This document shows positions 1 to 9,228 of a stretch of 64,000 nucleotides of DNA, in pieces (the stretch's first letter is position 1; each line of letters begins with the position of its first letter). The DNA is from Populus alba (Eukaryota; Streptophyta; Magnoliopsida; Malpighiales; Salicaceae): contig NC_133291.1 in NCBI RefSeq assembly GCF_005239225.2, positions 14,779,654 through 14,843,653 of the forward strand, in the 5' to 3' direction. The notes under the pieces are model-generated. The model saw nothing but the letters and a program-made list of their open reading frames with translations, had not been told where the DNA came from and ran no database searches. A program made the position numbers and the translations under genes.

Positions 1-2279
1 CCCAACTTCTAATTGTTACAATCAAACCCCTCTTATAATATGATATGGTAGAAAAATAAAAAGTTTTATTCCAACTCTTTTTAATTTCGAGTCTATATGA
101 GATCTAATCATGATCTTAAAAAGCGACTTGGATAAAATTTTATTTAGATATGGTTTAAATAAATTAAAAAAAAAGCATGAACTTTAATGTTAAAAATTGT
201 TTTCTTGCTAATATACTTTAGATTTAGGCTTTCTATTTTTTTAAGAGTAGATATGGAGTTTATATAATTAATATGACATAAAATTTAACTTTGATTAATT
301 TTGTAATATGGATTTTATTTTTGTTTGAAGGACTCTCACTTAGTTGGTTAATTTGGTTAGTATAGAATTAATTAATACTCCTATTTAATTTATAGATTGA
401 TCAACTTACTTGAGGACTTGCAAATATAATTGATATAAACATATATATGAAGAGATTGGTTTTTAGGATAGGTTTGTACTTGTGCATATTATAAAAATAA
501 AATAATAACAATAATTGTTTCTTTCCTTTTATACATGTATATTTATTTATCTTCCTTTTTTTACTTCATGGATTCAATTTGATTATTGTTCATAATATGA
601 AGGAGTTTAATTTAAAGGAATTGTAAATGTGAAATAAATCAAATATGGTTACAATTTTTTTTCTTTAACATGTATATCTCTATAAATCCATGAACTCAAA
701 TTTTAAAAATATATTAAAGGTCATTATTCACAAGAATAAATTATATGATTTTTTTTCATGACTTTAGATAAAATAGGTAACTCTTTTATAAGGACACCTT
801 TAAGGTGTAACCAACCTCCTAACCTGAATTTTGGTGACAAGTGTAGAGTTTTTTCCTAGATCTTTATCTTAGGAAATTTAGGTGGCGACTCCATTGGTAT
901 TTACAACACACCTCTACATCATCTCGTGATAATATAAAATTATTTTTGAAATCTCATTTAAAAATTTAAATTTACAATTGAAACATGTAATAAAAAAAAA
1001 ATTAGAAATACACACGCGCACTCTGTGTGTGTCAATTTTATCTGGGGCAATTTTTTTATAAACAATTCAACAGAGTCTTCTTATATTTTTAATATCAAGT
1101 TATTGATTTAAAGACTTTCTCAACTTACAAATTACAACCATAGTGTTTCTCCATTTATATTGGACGTCACAACTCAACCAAAACATCAACTTTCCATTTT
1201 TTTTTAATAGAGTTAGCATTATAATATTCCATAAAACAAAATTCTAAAACTAATTAGTTCACGACAAGCATTAATTTCTGAAGAAAATAGATATGTTTAG
1301 TTTGGCATACAACAAAACTATATACTAATTTGATATGGACAATATCTTTAATTACATTGTCAAACAAAGATAATTTAAACATTTAAATTCTTAAATACAA
1401 AGATTACATAACAAAAAAAATATTAATGCCTTCGAATACTTAATGAATTTAAACAAAAGGCTTTTTTATCTATGCATCTACTTTTCAGCTCGAGAGTGTA
1501 AGGTACCGACCAACATATTTATATGAAATAAATATTAGGTAAAAAATAAATTTTACACTTTACAATAAACAAATAAAATAAGGACCATTTAATTCATACT
1601 CAATAATACATTCACTACATCATTTAATGGAGTAACTGATCATCGATATGTTAAAGTATATGTCAATCTTTAACTAAATATCTTTTCCATTAACCAAGAT
1701 ATAACCATCTCAACTCGTCGATCAATCAATACATAATTCCCGTTGTTTAGGAAATAATTTTTTGGACACCCCCATCTAACATGATATTATTTCCATTAAC
1801 TATAAAATAATATTTTGTTACACCCATTTAAAAAGACGTTATTTCAATTAATCAGGAAATGATCTTTCGACACATCTATTCAACAAAACATTATTTCCAT
1901 TTTTTTTCACAATTTTACAGTAAATTACAATTACAAGAAATTCCTTATAAAATTATAGAAATAAACAAATAATTTATTTTAAGGTGTTGAACACCTATAT
2001 GATGCTTGTGCATGTGATGTGGTCTCCTGATGTTGGTCTAACTCTACAGCCTCACTTGTATTACTCACTTGTATAACCAAAGATTTAATAATCGCTAACC
2101 GTTCATTTACTATAAGAATTAATCTTATTTTCCGTAGAAAATTTTTAAATTTAAAATTAACACAACTAAATACGATTCATGTATATTTTTTTAACACATA
2201 AATTAATCTTAATTAAACATGTTTCCTTCACTATCAAGGCCATAATTCAACCCTCTCATTTTTGGTAGTTTTGATCGAA
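1..2279. other. AT-rich intergenic DNA, no gene seen
   Basis: No open reading frame of note, no recognisable domain and no clear repeat boundary. Base composition is strongly A+T with short homopolymer runs. The minus-strand gypsy LTR further right may reach into the last few hundred bases, but its lower end could not be placed. Confidence 0.5.
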
Positions 2280-3184
2280 ACCAATAGAGAAGGTATATAA
2301 AGATCTCTTTAAAAAAAAAAAAAAAATCTTATTCTTTCACTCCATTTACATTTATTCACATGTTATTTAGCATAATTTTAACTAATTGTATTAATTCTCC
2401 AATTTCTTTCTCATTTCTTCCTTTTGGCTGAGAGTCACTACTAAAGAGAAGCGGTTTATTTCTTCCATTTTTTTTAAAATTAACCAATTATCCAATCTTA
2501 ACACAATCTTATAATCATCAACAAGCTATAAATTGCATCATTACACAATTCACAAAACAATTCCCTAATTTCACATAATATAAACAATTTCATTTCTTCA
2601 TCAAGGCATGAAATTAAAAAAATTAATTACATAGAATAGATCCATTACCTCAATGGAAGAATGTTTCAAGGAAAAAAAGCAAGAAAACCCCAAGTTCCCT
2701 TCTCCTCCTCCCTAAACCCTAGATTTTGATATTTTTTCTCTCTCTTCAAAATAATTCTATAATCTCTCAATCAACCATCTTGATTCCTCAACATAACTCA
2801 ACTTCCTTAATTACATTTAATTTCTCCCTTATTTGAGTGAATTAGGCAATAATTTGAATAAAAATATTCAAGAATTCTCCCTCCTCTCTTAGCATTCAAA
2901 ACTATCAGCCAAGAGAACAAATTTAGGCATTTATAAGCCTAAATTTTTAATTTTGCACATTAACCCCTTTTAGTTTAGTTTTTTTTCCCAATTTGCCCCA
3001 TCCTTTCCTTTTCAATTAATTAATGCCTTATAACTTTTCTTTGTTCAATTTCATCCCTCTCGTATACTTATCTATTTATTTTATTATTATTATTTTTATT
3101 CCAACCCTTTTTTATTTTCAGATTAAAAATAAAATATCTTCTTTTTTATTTTCGATCGGGTTAGATTATAACCGAGCTTTTACA
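2280..3184 (-). mobile_element. Probable 3' LTR of the minus-strand chromovirus
   Basis: Directly after the decayed integrase C-terminus, the minus strand reads TGTAAAAGCTCGGTTATAAT from 3184 downward. This resembles the TGTAA...CTCGGTTA start typical of plant chromovirus LTRs. The stretch below it has the pyrimidine-rich and AAACCCTAG-type sequence common in such LTRs. The lower boundary is a guess, because no second copy is present in the window for comparison. An unrelated intergenic segment is the alternative for its lower part. Confidence 0.35.
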
Positions 3185-5050
3185 TTCTACAATCCAAAAA
3201 GAAAATTTGATCCTTGGAATTTAAACCTCATACCTAAATCTAGAAACAATTCAAGGTATTTCTTTCTCATTTCAGATTCTATTTTCTAGGTCACCTCTTC
3301 AATTTAGGAGTTCCTCTATGATACATTGATCATCATAATTTTCATACTCCTCATTTCCTTTTCACTGTAATCTAACACTTTCACTGGTTTCACTTCCAGT
3401 GTCAAATCTTCATCAATTTCTAGAGGAATCTGAGGTAGGTCTCAACATGGATCCACTTCATCTCTTCTTAACAGGGAAATATGAAACACATCGTGGATTT
3501 TGGTCAGATGTGGAGGCAATGCCAATTTATAGGCTACAAGTCCAATCCTTTTGTTGACTTTAAATGGCCCTAATATACCTTGGCAATAATTTTCCTTTCA
3601 CACCAAGTCTTAACATTTGTTTCCACTGTGCAACCTTCAAAAATACTTTATTGCCAATACCAAATTCTAGAGGTCTCCTCCTGTTATCCATACAACTCTT
3701 CTGTCTATCTTGGGCTGTTTTCATCCTATCTTTTATGATCTTTATATTTTCTAAGGTAAATTGCACCAATTTTGGCCCAATTAACTGCCTATCCCCACCT
3801 CTTCCCAGCATATTAGTGTTCGACACTTTCTACCATATAAAGCTTTATAAAGAGCCATTCCTATTGTACCTTGGTAGCTATTGTTATAGGTAAACACTAC
3901 TAACGACATATGATCTTTCTAACACCTTCTGAACTCCAATATACAGGCCCTTAACAAGTCTTATAATATTTGAATAATTCTCTTAGATTGACCATGAGTT
4001 TGGGTATGAAAAGGTGTGCTTAGATTCAACTGTGTTCCCAAAACTTGTTATACACTTGGCTGCAATTAGGAGGTAAACCTAGGGTTTTGGTCTAAAACTA
4101 TCGACATGGACACTTCGTGTAATCTCACAACTTCATTCACATACAATTTTTTTCAATTTTTCCACTAAGTCCATCATTTTCATAGGTAAAAAAGTGCATA
4201 TTTGGTTAGTAGGTCAATGATAACCCAAACCGCATTGATGCCCTCTTTCTCCTAGGTAACCCCGATACAAAGTCCATCGTGATGTTTTTTCACTTTCACT
4301 TGGGTATTAGTAGTGGCTGTAACAACTTATTTAGTTTCCGGTGTTCCACTTTTACCTATTGACAGATCCCACACCTTGCCATGTATTCAACCAACTCATT
4401 TTTCATAATCAACCACCAATATAATTTCATTTAAATCTCGATACATTTTTGTACTCCCAGGGTACGTTGCTAGCCTCGACTCGTGAGCTTCTTGTAGAAT
4501 TTTGTTTTTTCAATGTTTCAAAGTGTCGATCTTATTTTTAACTAAGCTATCAAAGACTCTTTTGATCCTACCTCTTCTTGAGCACCGATCTTTCTTAGCT
4601 CTAACAATTCCCTTCCATCCAAATTGTCCCACTAAGTCCCCATTGACATATTCTTGTGACTAAAAGCATCTGCAACAACATTTGCTTTCTTTGGATGGTA
4701 TTCAATTACACAATCATAATCCTTGATTAATTCTACCCAACGTTCTTGTTGCATATTCAATTCCTTCTATGTCATCAGATATCTTAAACTTTTATGATTC
4801 CTAAATATTTGGACTTGAGACCCATATAAATAATGCCTTCAAACCCTTAGAGCAAATACAACAACGACTAATTCTAAGTCATGCACCTGATAATTGACCT
4901 CATGGCTTTTTAACTAACTTAAGGCGTAAGCAATCACTTTATCGTGTTGTATCATACACAACCTATACCTTTCTTTGATGCATCACTATAAACCATTAGT
5001 CCCTCTATTTATGAAGGAAGTGCTAATACCGGAGTGCCCATATCTATATT
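3185..5050 (-). pseudogene. Ty3/gypsy chromovirus pol remnant (RNase H to integrase)
   Basis: Minus-strand remnant of a retrotransposon polyprotein, readable only by switching frames. In order from 5050 down: an RNase H piece (VYSDASKKGIGCV, near 5000-4960); the RNase H end (near 4770-4660); the integrase zinc-binding linker (MARCGICQ, near 4370); the integrase core (HHDGLCIGVT to INAVWVIIDLLTKYA, near 4280-4190); and the integrase C-terminal region with DRRKSC-like and KVFLKVA motifs (3826-3560). The C-terminus ends near 3190 with a MRKKYLELF-type tail. Stops and frameshifts are everywhere, so it is non-functional. The order and motifs fit a Tekay/Del-like chromovirus. The upstream RT part is displaced and rearranged (see 5055-5900). 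Confidence 0.85.
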
Positions 5051-5054
5051 TTTA

Positions 5055-5520
5055 GATTGAGACCCCATGTTTACCTCCTGGTTGAGGCCAAGTGTATAGT
5101 AGGCTTTGGGAACAAAGTTGAATCTAAGGACAATTTTTCATACCCAGATTGATGGTCAATCTGAGATAACCATTCAAATATTAGAAGACTTGTTAAGGGC
5201 TTGTATATTGGAGTTCTAAGGGAGTTAGGAAGATCATATGTTGTTATTAAAGTTTACCTGTAACAATAGCTACCAAGCTATAATAGCAATAGCTCCTTAC
5301 GAATCTTTATATGGTACAAAGTGTCGAGCACTAGTATGCTGGGAAGAGTGGGGATAGATAGTTAATTTACGCTATAACCAAGAGGTAAACTTGATGTCTC
5401 GATCTAAATCTATCGATATGGGCATACCGGTGCAGTACTAAAATGGAAAACACCTACGAATGTGATTGAGATTCCTAGTTTATTTAGATTAGTAGGGTAC
5501 TATCAAAGATTCTCGGTCTT
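5055..5520 (+). pseudogene. Inverted integrase/RT fragment of the same chromovirus family
   Basis: Plus-strand sequence that matches, in opposite orientation, the integrase segment at about 3780-4105. It shares FHTQIDGQS-like and ILEDLLRACILEF-like peptides and a YESLYGTKCRALVCWEEWG-type stretch. It is then joined near 5430 to a reverse-transcriptase piece reading VLKWKTPTNVIEIPSLFRL. In an intact element the RT piece lies well upstream of the integrase, so the join is a rearrangement. Both pieces are interrupted by stops. Confidence 0.75.
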
Positions 5521-5599
5521 GAAAGCTTTCTTTATATTCTTTTGTCCATTCTTATTTTGTCTATTTCTAGGTCAATTGAGTCATGAGAATAGCTATCGT

Positions 5600-5900
5600 G
5601 GAAAATTGCTCTATAAATCTTTAATAGTACCCTGTTAATCCAAGAAAATTATGAATCTCAATCATATTCGTAGGTCTTTTCCATTTCAATATTACCTTGA
5701 ATTTTTTGGGATTCATTGATATTCCTTCAGTTGATATAACAAGTCCTTGGAAAATCACTTCTTTTAGACATAACTCGAACTTGCTAAGTTTGACATACAA
5801 TCGATGTTCTCTTAAGGTCAATAATAGTTGCCTTAAATGTTGTTCATGCTCAAGGTACAACTTTGAACAGACCAAGATGTTGTCTATGAACACTGTTGTT
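5600..5900 (-). pseudogene. Gypsy reverse transcriptase fragment
   Basis: Minus-strand RT palm/thumb piece. It begins at VFIDNILVCSK, where the usual catalytic motif is F(V/I)DDIL and one Asp of the YxDD-type box is replaced by Asn. It continues through LREHRLYVKLSKFE and WKRPTNMIEIHNFLGLTGYY. It covers about 95 residues of a domain that is normally much longer. The upstream side is cut abruptly at about 5895 and joined to AT-rich noncoding sequence, which supplies the unrelated N-terminal 35 residues of the open frame. The last 80 bases pair, as an inverted repeat, with the RT fragment at 5435-5517. Confidence 0.85.
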
Positions 5901-6905
5901 ACCCTTTTTTTCACCCTAAAAATAATTAAAAAATAGAAAAAAGAAAATAAACAAATACAAGAGAATACGCATAAAGAAAGCTTAAAAGACTGCTCAAGTT
6001 GATGGTGAAGGACCAAAATGACAAGTAAGAAGTTAGGAGACCAAAATATAGAAAATTAACTTTATTAGGGACTTAATTGGTGAAAATTAAGTTTGGAAGC
6101 CTAATTTAGGCTAAATCGAGAAGATTAAAATTTTAAAGGACCAAATTTAATTTTACAAAGTGACTTGGTTGAAATCAACGAAATAATTGCTAGAAAATCA
6201 AAGTTTAGGGTCAATTAAAGGTCAAATTGAAGACATTCACAACTAAGGATCTTTTTTAAAAAGGCATTAAACTTTGAGGACTTAATTTGGTTAAAAACAA
6301 GGGTGAAATTAAAGCAATTTGAAAGTAAAATGGTCAATTGAGGATCAATTCGTATAAATCCAAAACCAAGAATTAAAATGAAAAGGAGTTGAACTTTGGG
6401 GTTGATATTTGAGTTTGGCAAGAGTAAAAGCATATAAAATTAAAAGTTTGAAGTCAATTAGGGTTTTTATTAAAAGAAATCAAAAGATAAATGACTAAAT
6501 TGAATTTTAGTCAAATCCTAAATTAAAACCCTAAAGGTGTCAAAACGACACTGTTTCATTTAAATGAAAAGTGCATTTTGACAAAAAACAATTTGTTTTG
6601 GTACAAAAAGATGTCGTTTTGACCAATATAAAAAAAGGCCATTGTTCATCATTTTCAACCTTTTGTACTCAAAAAGCTATCCAAGTGACTACTTTTCACA
6701 AGCATTTAATGCCTCATCTCTCCACTATACAAGACAAACAAGATATCACTTGTATGACCTAACATCTTACTATGCCCAGCGTGATTCCCACCGGTTGGTC
6801 TACTCTATAAGAATTGCAATGCCACCTTAAAAAGGCTGACCCAATTAGCCTTTGCACCCCAATTTCATAGCTTATGATGGTGACGTTTGGCTTATGGTTG
6901 GGATT
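5900..6905. other. Noncoding, possibly LTR-like sequence
   Basis: No coding potential. The sequence is rich in A-runs and short phrases such as GGACTTAATT and AAAACCCTAAA that are frequent in plant gypsy LTR and untranslated regions. It starts beside the truncated RT with GTTGTTACCC and ends directly before a family A LTR start at 6906. I could not prove an LTR because no paired copy was found. Confidence 0.3.
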
Positions 6906-7158
6906 TGATTAGTACTTAAAAATGCATTCTCATTAAGGATTTAAATCATCATATTGCACTTAAAGTATCATTAAATTCCCTAACTTAAGCATGTTTTATA
7001 TTAACAAGTCTGATAATATAAGATAGCTTTAATTTATTGTAAATGCTCATTTTAAATGCAGGCATATCTCAAAATTCAAATGATTGACTGATGTGAGTAA
7101 CTATTGAACGTGAAAGGACAGAAAAAAGGGCTAAGCTTAGAAAAGAAATGCTGGTTCA
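6906..7158 (+). mobile_element. Truncated family A LTR, 5' end, plus orientation
   Basis: Starts with TGATTAGTACTTAAAAATGC, the same LTR start seen (reverse-complemented) at 12487 and 57319 and (one base changed) at 47014. Similarity to the 47-kb LTR continues for about 250 bases up to an AGAAATGCTGGTTCA-like phrase. It then switches abruptly to the 3' noncoding region of the minus-strand element. It is in the opposite orientation to family A copy 1 next to it, so it marks a rearrangement rather than a normal 3' LTR. Confidence 0.75.
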
Positions 7159-7678
7159 ATCATATGTTAAAGTGTGTGTGTGAAAATAAAGGTTTAAGAA
7201 TACTTGTTAAATGAGTATATGAGCAGATTTTTTTTTTTTTTTGATTCTGCGAGAGTATATGATTTTTTTTTTTTAATGAGTATATGATGCGAGAGTTTGT
7301 GAACTTGAATATTTCAAGAGAAGTATGTGATAGACCTTGTTATGAATATTGCAAATAACCATTGGAAAATGTTTACTAAGATACGTCTCAAGAGACAATA
7401 AAATTCTCCCTTACTCTGCCATCCTAGTAATAATAGTTTTATCAAATGGTTTTAATAATAGCAAAAATAGTTAATAAGATTTTTTTTTTAATGTTAACTA
7501 CTACCCTTTCCCCCAACCAAAACGAGACATTGCCCTCAATGTCCTAAGATAGAAAGATGAAGTTTAGAAGACATCACCTAAAACAACGAACACTAACAAA
7601 CCTGAAACACACTTAAACAAATATAAGAAATAACAAAACAAATAATGTGCTATTAACAAAACCAAAAGACACAAGGTT
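7159..7678 (-). mobile_element. 3' noncoding region of family A copy 1
   Basis: Minus-strand noncoding sequence downstream of the LOG reading frame. It contains the phrase ACATTGAGGGCAATGTCTCG (about 7529-7548). This is a hallmark of the region just upstream of the polypurine tract in many plant Athila/Tat-type gypsy elements. The whole stretch matches 58085-58565 closely, apart from small indels and T-runs. In the second copy the same region continues to a polypurine tract and LTR. Here the last ~750 bp and the LTR are missing. Confidence 0.7.
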
Positions 7679-8332
7679 TCACAAACGAAGGCTCAAATCC
7701 AATTTAAGCTTTTTATGGCTTTCTGTCATTGACCAATTTATGAGACTTATGGAGGGATCAATTACAAGGATGCAAGATTGTAGTTGGTCAATCAATTGTT
7801 CAACAGTAGTAGCAGAGATTATGATTTGTCATGCCGAAGATGTTAGAAATTGTTGTTTCATAGCTTGATCAAGAAAAGATAACAAATTATCATAAAAACC
7901 ATTAACATTTAACAAACCTATAGGTTTATGGTGAATATGCAGTTGGGCCCAAGAGGAAATATGAAAGATCTCTTCCAATGTGCCCAAACCACCTGGTAAG
8001 GCAATGAAGGCGTCAGCATGGTTAAACATTGTATTCATTCGATCAGACATTGTGGAGACTTGTAGTTCCTCTCCAATTATTTTTCCAATGATGTCCCCTT
8101 TTGCTAAAGCTTTGGGGACGACCCCCAAAACTTGACTGCCTCCTAAGAATGCAGTCGTTGACACACTCCCCATTAACCCAAGGCTGCCTCCCCCATATAC
8201 TAAATGAATCTTTCTCTTGGCTAATATCTGACCAAGATGATTTGCGGATTCTATAAACTCTTTTTCTTTCTCAGGATTAGATCCACAAAAAACACAAATA
8301 TTTTTTATTTTAAAAGCCAAGGATCCTGCCAT
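7679..8332 (-). pseudogene. LOG: LOG cytokinin riboside 5'-monophosphate phosphoribohydrolase, one nonsense codon, inside a retrotransposon
   Basis: LOG enzymes release active cytokinin bases from their nucleotide precursors. From ATG at 8332 the frame shows KNICVFCGSNPEKEKEF, the nucleotide-binding VYGGGSLGLMG and the family signature PGGLGTLEE, followed by WAQLHIHHKPIGLLNVNGFYDNLLSFLDQA. It stops at TGA 7829-7831 after 167 residues. Beyond that stop the same frame stays LOG-like (QIIISATTVEQLIDQL ... KLDLSLRL) to a natural stop at 7679-7681. Total length is 217 residues, normal for the family. The stop sits where the family usually has Arg, and the second copy at 58.7 kb has CGA there. There is no intron, whereas plant LOG genes usually have several; this suggests a processed copy. 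It lies in sense orientation between gypsy integrase and 3' noncoding sequence. It could make a truncated protein, but functional loss is more likely. Confidence 0.9.
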
Positions 8333-8535
8333 TTCAATACTTGTCTATGCTTGTATGGGTTAAGTAGAAATGAAGGGAAAAAGACGAAGGTTTTATAGAT
8401 GAGAAAAATAATATGCAATCATGGAAGCCAGCTGGAGTCTCTCTCTCTTTCTTCCTTTTTTTGTTCCTTTTTTTTTTTGGAAAAGCATGTGTATGTATAG
8501 GTAGTTGTGATTGTGGCTTATATCTTCCCTTGGTT
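8333..8535 (-). other. 5' flank carried with the LOG copy
   Basis: Noncoding minus-strand sequence between the integrase-fused open frame and the LOG start codon. It has an A-run, a purine-rich GAGAGAGAGA stretch and a TATAAAA at 8391-8397, about 60 bases upstream of the ATG. It does not look like gypsy coding sequence, so it probably arrived with the LOG gene as 5' UTR or promoter. Confidence 0.4.
8391..8397 (-). promoter_or_regulatory. TATA-box-like site upstream of LOG
   Basis: TATAAAA on the minus strand within CTCATCTATAAAACCTTC, 59 bases before the LOG start codon, followed by a pyrimidine-rich leader. Spacing and context suit a plant core promoter, but in A+T-rich DNA the motif is weak evidence by itself. 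If it is real, the captured segment includes promoter DNA, which is odd for an intronless copy. Confidence 0.3.
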
Positions 8536-9228
8536 TTACATCCAAGAACAGCTTAAACGCCCTCTATGAGTCGGGGATAGGCTTCCCATCCAGTTTTTTT
8601 TAAAATTGGCAAACATGGTCTTTTTTTTAGTCAGATTCCAAAGACTATGATGAGCATGTTCTTTATGAAAATGGGGCCATAAATCATGAATTACCCGATG
8701 CACATCTCCACTATGATGAGACTTAAGAGTCAATAGAAGATTATCTAAAGACTTTCTATGTTTTGAAATAAATCCCACCTTTTGACAATTTTGACAGGTT
8801 TTGCAGAATGCATATGAGTCCTTGAACATGGTGGGCTAGTAAAATCCACTTTGCAAGATTTTTACGGTCGTCTTTTTTGATGAGAAATGAGCCCCATATG
8901 CTTCAAAGTGATAAAATTTAATGACAATACTTACCTCATTGTCGGGAATGCATCTTTGAAATAATTGATCAGGACAATATTTGAATAAGGATCATCCCAA
9001 TAAAGGTTTTGCACGTCGCTCAAAAACTTTCTTTTATCTTGGTTATCCAAATGAGCTGGCAAAAATCCTGAAGCAAGAAAATTGTTATTTTTAGCAAACC
9101 AAGGCATTGAACTAATAGAAAGTAAAGATTCATCAGGAAAGTAATCATTGATTGGTGTGATGTTGGATGTCGAATCTATTGTCAATTTTGACAAATGATC
9201 CGTAACAACATTTTCGGTGCCTTTTTCA
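8536..9228 (-). pseudogene. Family A copy 1 pol remnant (RNase H end and integrase zinc finger)
   Basis: Reading down from about 9225: RNase H end and linker (KGTENVVTDHLSKLTID, YFPDESLLSISSMPWFA, DKRKFLSDVQNLYWDDPY), then the start of integrase. The zinc-binding Cys pair is visible as FCKTCQNCQKVGF near 8810-8770. Frames shift near 8930. After residue ~30 of the last open frame (8829-8536), the sequence stops resembling integrase and becomes an unrecognised peptide ending SLSPTHRGRLSCSWM. Catalytic integrase core and C-terminus are absent. This truncated pol is followed 200 bases later by LOG. Confidence 0.8.

Noticed and set aside
3023..3289. Plus-strand hydrophobic 88-residue frame
   Set aside because: It is antisense to the gypsy pol end and LTR; the hydrophobicity comes from T-rich DNA.
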